Positions 1 to 5,956 of a stretch of 10,932 nucleotides of DNA are shown piece by piece (positions within the stretch are counted from its first letter, which is position 1; every line of letters begins with the position of its first letter). The position numbers and the translations under genes are program-made. The DNA comes from Granulicella sp. Lineage in GTDB: Bacteria; Acidobacteriota; Terriglobia; Terriglobales; Acidobacteriaceae. Location: positions 2,028 through 12,959 of the forward strand of contig PKWK01000305.1 in assembly GCA_003133205.1 (NCBI GenBank), in the 5' to 3' direction. The notes under the pieces were generated by a model. That model was given only the letters and a program-made list of their open reading frames with translations. It was not told the DNA's origin and made no database searches.

Positions 1-105
1 CTGGCGGCCGAACTCGGCCAGATCGTCGCCATCCGCCTGGAGATCAACTTCCTCGACGACGTCACCCTGCATTCGCTCCTGTCCAGCGGCCCCGGCCTGG
101 CCTAG
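1..105 (+). CDS. C-terminal end of an unrecognised protein (partial)
   Basis: An open frame enters from the left edge and ends at a TAG stop, giving the last 34 residues of a protein. The tail is a mixture of hydrophobic and acidic residues (for example RLEINFLDDV) with no membrane segment or motif I can name. The gene after it starts about 155 bp downstream and has its own candidate promoter, so the two may not be co-transcribed. Too little is visible to assign a family. The frame is supported by its GC-rich third positions and clean stop. Confidence 0.55.
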   Translation: MAAELGQIVAIRLEINFLDDVTLHSLLSSGPGLA

Positions 106-167
106 GGATGCCGCCTGACGGATATCGCCTGATCCATACCGAAAATCGCACGTACAGGTCGCCACAG

Positions 168-196
168 TTGACCCCGTGGCCGCGAAGACTGAGAAT
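168..196 (+). promoter_or_regulatory. Candidate promoter of the DUF6580 gene
   Basis: TTGACC at 168-173 matches five of six bases of the sigma-70 -35 hexamer. GAGAAT at 191-196 matches four of six of the -10 hexamer, and the spacer is exactly 17 bp. Transcription would begin near 203, about 58 nt before the start codon. The left arm of an inverted repeat (176-189) sits inside the spacer. Confidence 0.35.
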
Positions 197-240
197 CGTT
201 GATGACAGGCTTTCTCCATCCGCGCGGTCTTCGCGCCCAC
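176..240 (+). repeat. 14-bp imperfect inverted repeat in the leader/promoter region
   Basis: Arm 176-189 (GTGGCCGCGAAGAC) is the reverse complement of arm 227-240 (GTCTTCGCGCCCAC) apart from one position, with 37 nt between the arms. Inside lies a second 5-bp pair, GAGAA 191-195 with TTCTC 212-216. The right arm ends 10 bases before the Shine-Dalgarno AGAGG. It could be a two-site protein operator (arm centres 51 bp apart, about five helical turns) or a nested RNA stem ahead of the ribosome binding site. Confidence 0.6.
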
Positions 241-260
241 ACTCCAGATTAGAGGTTCCC

Positions 261-851
261 ATGCTCGCCTATTTCGTTCTTCTGCTCGCCGTGCTCAGCC
301 GCATCCTTCCCCACGCCTTTCACGCCACCGCCTGGAACTTCACCGCGGTCGGCGGCGGCCTGCTCTTCTTCGGGTCCAGAATGGGCGCAGCCGGACAGGC
401 GCGCGGATTCACCCGCGGCAGCGCGCTGAAACTCGCGTCCGCGCTCGCGGCCCTCATCGCGACCGACTACTACCTCACCGTCTTCGTCTATCAATATCCG
501 TTCCGCGCGAGCGCGTACCTGAGCACATGGCTCTGGTATGGCGCGGTCTGCCTGATCGGCATGGGTATCCTGCAAAAGCCCAGCGTGCTGCGCGTGGCCG
601 CCGGCGCGCTCGCCACGTCGACCTCGTTCTTCCTGATCTCGAACTTCATGGTCTGGGCCGGCAGCGCGGTGGGAGCGATGTATCCCCGCACCCTCGCCGG
701 ACTTGCCGCCTGCTACACCGCGGGCCTGCCGTTCTATCGCAACGACCTCGCGTCGACCGCAATCACTGCCGGCGCGCTGTTCGGCCTGCCCGTGCTCGCC
801 GCCAAGATCGCCGAGAGCATGCACGCCGCACACAACCAGCCGCTCGCGTAA
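261..851 (+). CDS. DUF6580-family integral membrane protein
   Basis: A 196-residue multi-pass inner-membrane protein with about five or six hydrophobic helices (roughly residues 1-17, 27-39, 57-77, 87-103, 111-134, 140-158 and 163-181). It has the signature blocks I associate with Pfam DUF6580: an N-terminal NFTAVGGGLLFFG (26-38), TDYYLTVFVYQYPF (68-81), and SNFMVWAGSAVGAMYPRT (127-144) followed by AGLPFYRN (154-161). The family resembles substrate-binding (S) components of ECF vitamin transporters in size and topology, but its substrate is not established. I chose ATG 261 because AGAGG lies 6 bases upstream and the protein then begins directly with a membrane helix. The frame is open back to 108, but those residues look non-coding. 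No ECF ATPase or EcfT gene is adjacent. Family assignment is fairly sure; function is unknown. Confidence 0.8.
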   Translation: MLAYFVLLLAVLSRILPHAFHATAWNFTAVGGGLLFFGSRMGAAGQARGFTRGSALKLASALAALIATDYYLTVFVYQYPFRASAYLSTWLWYGAVCLIGMGILQKPSVLRVAAGALATSTSFFLISNFMVWAGSAVGAMYPRTLAGLAACYTAGLPFYRNDLASTAITAGALFGLPVLAAKIAESMHAAHNQPLA

Positions 852-992
852 AAAGCTCGCGGCTGTTGCAAGGCGGAAGCGAGTCAGCAGGGCTGCTCCC
901 AGGTTTTTACCGTAGACCGCGTCCTGCGCGCACTGGAGCCGCTCACGCCCTGAGCGTCCTTGTTCTCCAGCCATTGGGAGTCGGGAACAGTG

Positions 993-1373
993 TCAGCTTC
1001 TGCTGAGACTCCTCCAGGCTGCGATGAACAGCAGCAGGAAGACTGCATCCGCCCAAGCCCACGGAATCCAGAGCGCAGGAATGCCGCCGTGCAACTGATG
1101 CCAGAACACGGTGACGATGTAGGCGGCCTTCAATCCCATGCCGTATGGGATCAGTTCGCGGCTGCCCTGCGGATCTCCGGCGATGCGAAAGTACATGATG
1201 GCGAAGAGGATCAGCAGCAACGCCGGGAAGTGAAGGTAGTCCATGTTATTCGGCAGCGTCACTCCGGCGCGCGCGAAGACCGCGTGGCTAAACAGGAGAA
1301 ATGCCGCTCCCAAAACCGCGTCGTAGATTCCGCTGACGATGAATAAGGGCTTGATCCATTTATTGGCAGACAT
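993..1373 (-). CDS. Small four-helix membrane protein, third gene of radical SAM operon
   Basis: A 126-residue protein I do not recognise by name. It has four predicted membrane helices at about residues 7-28, 44-62, 73-94 and 99-119, short loops and no signal peptide. The first segment reads KPLFIVSGIYDAVLGAAF. Conserved-looking polar residues inside or near helices (YD at 17-18, WHQLHGG at 91-97, WAD at 107-109) hint at a binding function rather than a pure anchor. ATG 1373 is preceded by GAGGTG, a strong Shine-Dalgarno. The gap to the radical SAM gene is only 11 bp, so the two are surely co-transcribed. It is a true gene by its ribosome binding site, spacing and membrane topology; its role is inferred only from context as a membrane partner of the enzyme. 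Confidence 0.8.
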   Translation of the reverse strand: MSANKWIKPLFIVSGIYDAVLGAAFLLFSHAVFARAGVTLPNNMDYLHFPALLLILFAIMYFRIAGDPQGSRELIPYGMGLKAAYIVTVFWHQLHGGIPALWIPWAWADAVFLLLFIAAWRSLSRS

Positions 1374-1384
1374 AGTGAGTCACC

Positions 1385-2716
1385 TCAATTGTGGGCTGCG
1401 GCGTGGCGGGTCTTCCGGTAGTTCGCATAGAAGCGCGCACGCCGTTGGTTCGTGAACTCCTCGGCATAAATCCGGCCAACGAGATTCCGCAGACCGGCTT
1501 CCAGGTCGGCAACCTCCATCTTCGCGGGACGAAAGTTGACGTCGAACAAGGTGCACAACTCCCACGCCTCTTCGCGCAGCAGCCTCCCTTCCGATTTGAG
1601 CCGGTCATACAGAGGCGTCCCGGGGAAGGCCGTCTGCACCGTGATCTGCACCTCGTACAGCCCGCTCTCGCGAACGAAGTTCCAGATCTCTTCGAATGAC
1701 TCCACCCCGGCCCCGTCGAGCCCCAGCACAAAACACCCATTCACCGTGATGCCGCGATCCTGAATGCGCCGGATCGCTTCCATGTACCGGTCCACCTGGC
1801 GGGCCTTCCAGTTCGCCCTTTGCTCCACGCCATCCAGGGTCGAAAAGCTGGTGCCCTCCAGGCCGATGAGCACCTGCGCGCAGCCGGCGTCCTGCATCAT
1901 CTCCAGAAGTTCGAGATCGTCGGCTACGGAAAGATCGGTCTCGGTGAACCATCGAACCTGCTCAGGCGCCAAAGCCTGCATCAGCCGCTTGCTGTGGGCC
2001 TTGTTCACAAACGTGTTGTCGTCGGCGAACTCAATGAACGGACTCTTCCACAGGGTCTTGATCCTGCGTATCTCTGCCATCACTCGCTCGACGGGCTTGG
2101 TCTTGTATGTCGGCGATATCCGCATGGATGCTGCACAGAACTCGCATCGGAACGGACACCCTCTTTGCGTCTGCACGGTGAGCCGGTTGTAGCGCTCAGG
2201 ATCGAGCAGCTCAAACCGCGGCATCGGCGACTGGTTCAGATCGAAGTTCTGGCCGCGCGCGTCGTAGACCTTCGCGAGCTCGCCGCCCGGCGACGTCAGG
2301 TCGGCCATCACGCGGGGCCACACCGTCTCTCCCTCACCAACCACGATGGCATCGGCGTGTGCGGCGGCCTCGTCCGGAACCGCACTGACGTGAAGTCCGC
2401 CCAGGATCACCTTGGTCCCGAGCGACCGATATCGGTCGGCCAGAGCATAGGCCTCCCCGATCTGCGCAGAGAAACTGGAGATCGCAACCGCGTCGAACTC
2501 TTCCGGCACGCCCTCCACCTGGGCGATATCGGACACCTCGAGGTACTTCGTATCAACGGACTCCGGCGTCATGCCGGCAAGAGTCAGCAGCCCCAGGCTC
2601 GGCAGCGACGCAATGACGCGGCTGCGTTCGACGAATCCCGGCAGCGTGAGCCCCAGAGCCATCAGCTCTGAGTTATGCACCCGCACTCCGCTCATGGCAA
2701 TCAATCCAAGTTTCAT
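1385..2716 (-). CDS. B12-binding-type radical SAM protein
   Basis: A 443-residue class B-type radical SAM enzyme. Residues about 1-150 resemble the cobalamin-binding Rossmann region of this class (KVILGGLHVS at 102-111, then ADAIVVGEGE at 121-130), although the classical DxHxxG cobalamin motif is not visible. The [4Fe-4S] cluster motif is CPFRCEFC, with cysteines 187, 191 and 194, after VQTQRG. The barrel continues through FIEFADDNTF (227-236), VLIGLEG (282-288) and CFVLGLDG (328-335). A C-terminal region (about 365-435, FPGTPLYDRL and CTLFDVNFRP) resembles the DUF4070-like tail of such enzymes. ATG 2716 is chosen because it overlaps the stop of the upstream gene as ATGA, indicating translational coupling; the frame is open further back but lies inside that gene. 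The class contains methyltransferases and other C-C bond-forming enzymes of lipids and cofactors. The substrate here is unknown; flanking membrane proteins make a lipid plausible (inference). Confidence 0.9.
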   Translation of the reverse strand: MKLGLIAMSGVRVHNSELMALGLTLPGFVERSRVIASLPSLGLLTLAGMTPESVDTKYLEVSDIAQVEGVPEEFDAVAISSFSAQIGEAYALADRYRSLGTKVILGGLHVSAVPDEAAAHADAIVVGEGETVWPRVMADLTSPGGELAKVYDARGQNFDLNQSPMPRFELLDPERYNRLTVQTQRGCPFRCEFCAASMRISPTYKTKPVERVMAEIRRIKTLWKSPFIEFADDNTFVNKAHSKRLMQALAPEQVRWFTETDLSVADDLELLEMMQDAGCAQVLIGLEGTSFSTLDGVEQRANWKARQVDRYMEAIRRIQDRGITVNGCFVLGLDGAGVESFEEIWNFVRESGLYEVQITVQTAFPGTPLYDRLKSEGRLLREEAWELCTLFDVNFRPAKMEVADLEAGLRNLVGRIYAEEFTNQRRARFYANYRKTRHAAAHN

Positions 2717-3096
2717 GGTCGGCTCCAGCCCAGCAGAACAGCGGGAATCCCGGTAGTCGCGGCGACCACCGGGATCGGAAACAGATGCCGGAACGGCTTC
2801 TTCCGGGCAGTCAGGAAGCAGCAAATTGGCATCGTGATGGCAGCGACAATCAAGCTTAGCGACGCCGTCCTAAGGCTCCCACCATGGAGATTCAAGGGAC
2901 CGGCCGTCACTCCGAAGAAGAGGTTCAGGAAGCCAAGGCCAAAAAAAGAGATGTGGCCGAGCCGCGTCAACCGTCTGCGATCGGACGCGTATCCCCCCAT
3001 CCAATCCTCACGATGGAAGAACAATCCGACGATCGCCCCGCAGAGCACTCCGGCCAACATACCCAGCCAGCCGCCTACAAGATTCAGAACGAGCAC
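2713..3096 (-). CDS. Small four-helix membrane protein, first gene of radical SAM operon
   Basis: A 127-residue protein of unknown function with predicted helices at about residues 3-27, 49-66, 79-97 and 105-123. Between helices 1 and 2 is a charged, conserved-looking loop, HREDWMGGY (28-36) followed by DRRRLTRLGHISFFG (39-53). That pattern is more like a functional site than a simple linker. I chose GTG 3096: GGGAGG lies 6-8 bases upstream, and a -10 hexamer at 3121-3126 leaves a leader of about 18 nt. An in-frame TTG at 3129 would lie upstream of that promoter and is rejected. The stop overlaps the radical SAM start by four bases (ATGA), so the two proteins are probably made in matched amounts. 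It is not related by obvious sequence to the 126-aa protein at the other end of the operon. Confidence 0.8.
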   Translation of the reverse strand: MLVLNLVGGWLGMLAGVLCGAIVGLFFHREDWMGGYASDRRRLTRLGHISFFGLGFLNLFFGVTAGPLNLHGGSLRTASLSLIVAAITMPICCFLTARKKPFRHLFPIPVVAATTGIPAVLLGWSRP

Positions 3097-3120
3097 GTGC
3101 GGCCTCCCTCGTCGGCCACG

Positions 3121-3126
3121 AGTATA
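3121..3126 (-). promoter_or_regulatory. -10 hexamer of the radical SAM operon
   Basis: On the minus strand the hexamer is TATACT, five of six matches to TATAAT, placed so that transcription would start near 3114, about 18 nt before the GTG start at 3096. The -35 is weak (TTCCAG with a 19-bp spacer). It is the only good -10 in the 108-bp gap between this operon and the VTT-domain gene. Confidence 0.45.
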
Positions 3127-3204
3127 CAAGTGTGCTGATTCGTTGCTGGAATTTGTTTTTGCGGGTCAGGCGCGGCGGTCTTGCAAGGAATAGCCTGCAG
3201 TTGG

Positions 3205-3909
3205 CTAAGTAATCAGCGTCGAGTCGTCCGGCTCTGTCGCTGCCTCATCCTGCTCGCCCGTCTCTTCCAGCGGAAACTGCGCGCCCGCCCGTCCGGCGAA
3301 CAGCTTGCGCAGGACATAGACAAACAGCCCCAGCACAATCGCACCCACAAACCCCAGCGCGATCCCAAGATGCTCGTGGATCGCCTGCCGGCCAGCATGC
3401 GCGATCTCCGGGCCGTAGAAGATCGTGATCAGCGCGCACACCATAAACTGGATGAATTTGCCGCAGAAGATCGCCGTCGCGAATGGCAGCGGCTTCATCT
3501 CGAACACGCCCGCCGCAAACTCGAACAGCTTGATCGGCATCGGCGGAGGCATCATCGCGGGCACCATGATCGCCATGAACTCCTGCCGCTCGAACCGATC
3601 GCGCAGCCCCTCGTAGCGCGCCCGGTTGATCCGCTTCAGCAGGAACAGTTCGCCGCCCGCGCGCCCCACATAGTACGGAATCAGGCTGCCGATCGCCGAT
3701 GCACCCGCCGCCATCAGCACGTAGATCAGGAATTTCCGGTGGTCGGCGGCGACATACCCGATCACCACCCCATCCATCGTGGTCGGCAGAGGAAACAGCC
3801 CCGAATCGATGAAGGCAAGTCCGCCAAGTCCCCAGATTCCCAGCGGCTTCAGCGTGGCCATCAGTACAGCGTTAATCTTGTGCAGCACAACAATTGGGTG
3901 AATAGTCAC
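3205..3909 (-). CDS. VTT-domain (DedA/YqaA-like) membrane protein
   Basis: A 234-residue inner-membrane protein of the VTT (formerly SNARE-associated/DedA) superfamily. Members act as lipid scramblases or flippases, for example in undecaprenyl-phosphate recycling. Visible features, numbered from GTG 3909, are GIWGLGGLAFIDS (24-36), PYYVGRAGGEL (78-88), the proline-rich re-entrant segment PAMMPPPMPIKLFEFAAGVF (117-136), two further helices (about 142-165 and 180-204), and an acidic cytoplasmic tail. The start is uncertain. GTG 3909 has a TAGAAT box 8 bases ahead, suggesting a leaderless mRNA; GTG 3888 and ATG 3861 are in-frame alternatives, none with a Shine-Dalgarno. The frame is open to 3996, but those residues look non-coding. 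It follows mogA on the same strand with a gap of 147 bp holding a palindrome, so it is probably transcribed separately. Confidence 0.85.
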   Translation of the reverse strand: MTIHPIVVLHKINAVLMATLKPLGIWGLGGLAFIDSGLFPLPTTMDGVVIGYVAADHRKFLIYVLMAAGASAIGSLIPYYVGRAGGELFLLKRINRARYEGLRDRFERQEFMAIMVPAMMPPPMPIKLFEFAAGVFEMKPLPFATAIFCGKFIQFMVCALITIFYGPEIAHAGRQAIHEHLGIALGFVGAIVLGLFVYVLRKLFAGRAGAQFPLEETGEQDEAATEPDDSTLIT

Positions 3910-3917
3910 AACCTGTG

Positions 3918-3923
3918 ATTCTA
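3918..3923 (-). promoter_or_regulatory. -10 hexamer ahead of the VTT-domain gene
   Basis: Minus-strand TAGAAT (five of six matches to TATAAT) ends 8 bases before GTG 3909, predicting a transcript that starts at or within a few bases of that codon. No convincing -35 hexamer is present. Confidence 0.35.
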
Positions 3924-3987
3924 CCGCGAAGGCGTTTTCCCTGCCTTTGGTTGGTGCCGCTCCGTCGGCCCCACACTCTCCGGGTGC

Positions 3988-4020
3988 CCCATCCATCGCA
4001 GTTCTATCGCGATGGGTGGG
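3988..4020. repeat. 33-bp intergenic palindrome
   Basis: Arms CCCATCCATCGC (3988-3999) and GCGATGGGTGGG (4009-4020) pair over 12 bp with one T/G position and a 9-nt loop. No T-run follows on either strand, so it is not a standard intrinsic terminator. The flanking GGGTGCC on the left and GATG on the right resemble a dispersed palindrome type I associate with acidobacterial intergenic regions (recollection, not verified). It lies between mogA and the VTT gene and could stabilise or attenuate a read-through transcript. Confidence 0.6.
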
Positions 4021-4056
4021 ATGTAAGAACCCCGCTCACCGAACTTCACAACTGCT

Positions 4057-4590
4057 TCAGTGCCCGGTCCGCCCCGCCAGCAGATCCAGCGCATGCGGCA
4101 ACAGCGGCAGAATCGCCCCCAGCGAAGTCGTCGCGCCCGCCGGCGAACCCGGCAGATTCACCACCAACGCGCTAGCAATCGTCCCGCACACACCTCGGCT
4201 CAGCGCCGCCAGCGGAGTCTGCCGCAACCCTTCCGCGCGCATCCGCTCCGCCAGCCCCTCCACCAGCCGATCGCACACCATCCGCGTCGCCTCCGGAGTC
4301 ACGTCCCGCGCCGCCAGCCCCGTCCCGCCCGTGGTCACGATCAGCCCCGCATTCGCCGCATGACGCCGCAGCGCCGCCGCAATCAGTTCCATCTCATCGG
4401 GAAGCGTCTCCGTCACCACCGCCGCAGCGCCCGCTGCCTCCAGCATCTCCACCACCGCCGGCCCCGACCGATCCTCCCGCACGCCGCGCGAACATCCATC
4501 GCTGATGGTCAGCACGACAACGCGCGTGTCCGCCGGAAACCGTGCCTCCGCCATCGCGCCACCCTTCGAACCTGTCTTTGATTCCACCAT
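4057..4590 (-). CDS. mogA: Molybdopterin adenylyltransferase, MogA/MoaB family
   Basis: A 177-residue cytoplasmic enzyme of molybdenum cofactor synthesis that adenylylates molybdopterin before molybdate insertion. Family motifs are all present: [20 protein letters not shown] near the N-terminus, [17 protein letters not shown] (nucleotide/pterin-binding loop), SRGVCG and LPGSPAG near the C-terminus. Length matches the single-domain MogA/MoaB type rather than MoeA or CinA fusions. ATG 4590 has a TAAACT box 9 bases upstream and lies 43 bp after the protease gene. ATG 4554, which removes twelve non-conserved residues, is an equally possible start with GGTGG ahead of it. No other moa/moe gene is in the window. 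MogA and MoaB proteins cannot be separated from sequence alone, so the symbol is the family-level choice. Confidence 0.9.
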   Translation of the reverse strand: MVESKTGSKGGAMAEARFPADTRVVVLTISDGCSRGVREDRSGPAVVEMLEAAGAAAVVTETLPDEMELIAAALRRHAANAGLIVTTGGTGLAARDVTPEATRMVCDRLVEGLAERMRAEGLRQTPLAALSRGVCGTIASALVVNLPGSPAGATTSLGAILPLLPHALDLLAGRTGH

Positions 4591-4599
4591 CGCCCCGCC

Positions 4600-4605
4600 A
4601 GTTTA
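4600..4605 (-). promoter_or_regulatory. Possible -10 hexamer ahead of mogA
   Basis: Minus-strand TAAACT stands 9 bases before ATG 4590, inside the 43-bp gap after the protease gene. The spacing matches that of the TACAAT box before the TonB-like gene. No -35 is evident, and read-through from the protease gene is equally possible. Confidence 0.25.
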
Positions 4606-4633
4606 CGTCGAACAGGTGTCCCCAACGCAGCCG

Positions 4634-5578
4634 TTACTTCGCCGGAAAAGTGCCGCTCACCACGCCCAGGCCCGCATACGCGTCCTCGACCCACTCGTTC
4701 ATCGGATGCTGCTCTCGACAGTCCAGGCACATCGTCACGGGATACTGCGCCGCGCAGTGCGGACACACGCCGCGGGTCTCGAATGTGTCGAAGAACTGCT
4801 GGCAGTTCCCGCACTTCCAGTAGGCTCCAATCGGCGGAGCGGTCCGGCAGCTCGGACACACATACTCTGGGCGGCGCGGCAGCTTGGCAAAACGCAGCAA
4901 CACCCGCGCGCGCTGCAGTCCGCCCCAGCAATTCATCACGATGAACACACAGATCGCCCCGGTCCAGAAGGAGCGCCACCACACCGCGAGGACGATCAAT
5001 CCGGCCGCGCCCACAAAGCCGAGAACTGTGGCCACCATCAGGCTGCGCGCGCGGCCCATCACAAACCACAGCACCGAGCGAAGAATCTGGCCGCCATCCA
5101 GCGGATAGATGGGCAGCATGTTGAACACGAACAGAACCACATCAATCACGAATACTGCACGCAAGAACGCGTGGGCGTCGGGCATCGTCTGCGGCAATCC
5201 CAACGACCGGCTCATCACGATGGCGAGGTACAGGATCGGCAGCAGCGCCACGTTCACCAGCGGCCCCGCCGCGATGCTCCAAAGCGTCGCACCCGGCCGT
5301 TGTGGCGGGCTCACATACGCCACCCCGCCGAAGGGCCATAGCAGAATCTGGTTCGCCGTTCCGCCCACCGACCGGCAAGCCATCGCATGCCCGAATTCAT
5401 GCATCAGCACAATCAGGAACAGCGACAGGTACTCCAGCACATTCCAGACGATGGAGCTGTACCTGCCCTGCGAGCCCTGAATCTCATAGATCGCCACCAG
5501 GAACCACGACCAGTGCAGATATAAATCCACACCGGCGAGACGAAAAAGATGGATCGATCCACTGCGGCCACTCGGCAT
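4634..5578 (-). CDS. Site-2-type M50 metalloprotease with C-terminal zinc ribbons
   Basis: A 314-residue intramembrane zinc metalloprotease. The zinc site is HEFGH (60-64) inside a membrane helix, and the third ligand is the aspartate of NMLPIYPLDGG (153-163, D161). About five or six helices span residues 18-31, 44-60, 98-123, 138-157, 178-201 and 203-218. After the membrane core, residues 240-290 hold eight cysteines as four CxxC pairs (C241/244, C256/259, C272/275, C284/287), which read as two tandem zinc ribbons. There is no PDZ or CBS domain, unlike RseP or many archaeal-type members. Family members cleave membrane-bound anti-sigma factors or signal precursors; the substrate here is unknown. 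ATG 5578 has no Shine-Dalgarno but carries TAAGCT 6 bases upstream, suggesting a leaderless transcript. It heads the minus-strand run into mogA; a functional link with Moco synthesis is not implied. Confidence 0.9.
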   Translation of the reverse strand: MPSGRSGSIHLFRLAGVDLYLHWSWFLVAIYEIQGSQGRYSSIVWNVLEYLSLFLIVLMHEFGHAMACRSVGGTANQILLWPFGGVAYVSPPQRPGATLWSIAAGPLVNVALLPILYLAIVMSRSLGLPQTMPDAHAFLRAVFVIDVVLFVFNMLPIYPLDGGQILRSVLWFVMGRARSLMVATVLGFVGAAGLIVLAVWWRSFWTGAICVFIVMNCWGGLQRARVLLRFAKLPRRPEYVCPSCRTAPPIGAYWKCGNCQQFFDTFETRGVCPHCAAQYPVTMCLDCREQHPMNEWVEDAYAGLGVVSGTFPAK

Positions 5579-5584
5579 GCGAGT

Positions 5585-5590
5585 AGCTTA
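5585..5590 (-). promoter_or_regulatory. -10 hexamer ahead of the M50 protease gene
   Basis: Minus-strand TAAGCT ends 6 bases before ATG 5578, which places the expected transcription start at the A of the start codon. No Shine-Dalgarno and no clear -35 are seen. Confidence 0.35.
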
Positions 5591-5941
5591 CTGCATCCGC
5601 ATCGTCCGCTCGGAAGACTTTGCGACCTAAGGAATGGGGAACGGCTTCGTCACCGCTGACATCAGGTTCTTCCCCAGAAATCGACCGGCGAAGCCGCTAG
5701 CCCCTGCGAACTCACCTCTTTCTAAAACCTTTAGGGCTGCATGAGGAGGCCCACCACGCGCATCCGTACTTTGATCCGTGTTCCTCCGCAGTCGCTCTTG
5801 GCAGCACCGAATCGCGGGAATCATCGCAAAAGATGAGAAAATAGGAGAGGCGCGAAGCTCCCGGCGGTTTTCCGGGTCTCTATCTATAGCAGGGGCCGGA
5901 TCTTTTTCGCGCCATGACGATTCCGAGCCGTCCAACGTAAG

Positions 5942-5947
5942 TACAAT
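5942..5947 (+). promoter_or_regulatory. -10 hexamer ahead of the TonB-like gene
   Basis: TACAAT (five of six matches to TATAAT) ends 9 bases before ATG 5957, predicting a leader of only about 2-3 nt. It also overlaps the in-frame codons before TTG 5948, which argues against that earlier start. No clear -35 at 16-18 bp. Confidence 0.45.
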
Positions 5948-5956
5948 TTGTCGCCG

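Larger units (their letters stand above)
5579..5956. other. Divergent intergenic region with structured leader
   Basis: A 378-bp spacer between the divergent protease and TonB-like genes, with no gene I can defend. A minus-strand open frame crosses 5627-6013 but overlaps the TonB-like N-terminus and shows no ribosome binding site. An 8-bp inverted repeat (GGCGCGAA 5849-5856 with TTCGCGCC 5906-5913) encloses a smaller CCCGG/CCGGG stem (about 5860-5876). This could fold in a leader or serve as an operator if a start site lies upstream. The two flanking genes each have a TANNNT box next to their start. Confidence 0.4.

Noticed and set aside
106..260. TPP or cobalamin riboswitch upstream of the DUF6580 gene
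   Set aside because: CTGAGA and CCTGATC occur but in the wrong order and spacing for a THI element, and no B12-box or conserved cobalamin core could be aligned.
249..974. 241-codon minus-strand open frame opposite the DUF6580 gene
   Set aside because: Composition is dominated by G, E, R and A as expected from the antisense of a GC-rich gene; it has no motif and lies opposite a convincing membrane protein.
852..992. Terminator between the convergent DUF6580 and radical SAM operon genes
   Set aside because: Short inverted repeats exist (AGCAG/CTGCT) with TTTTT at 904-908, but the loop is too small and the geometry poor; no hairpin could be defended.
1820..2671. 283-codon plus-strand open frame opposite the radical SAM gene
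   Set aside because: Shadow of the minus-strand enzyme; R/H/L-rich, no ribosome binding site, no motif.
3097..3129. TTG 3129 as the start of the 127-aa membrane protein
   Set aside because: It lies upstream of the TATACT -10 box, while GTG 3096 has a strong Shine-Dalgarno at correct spacing.
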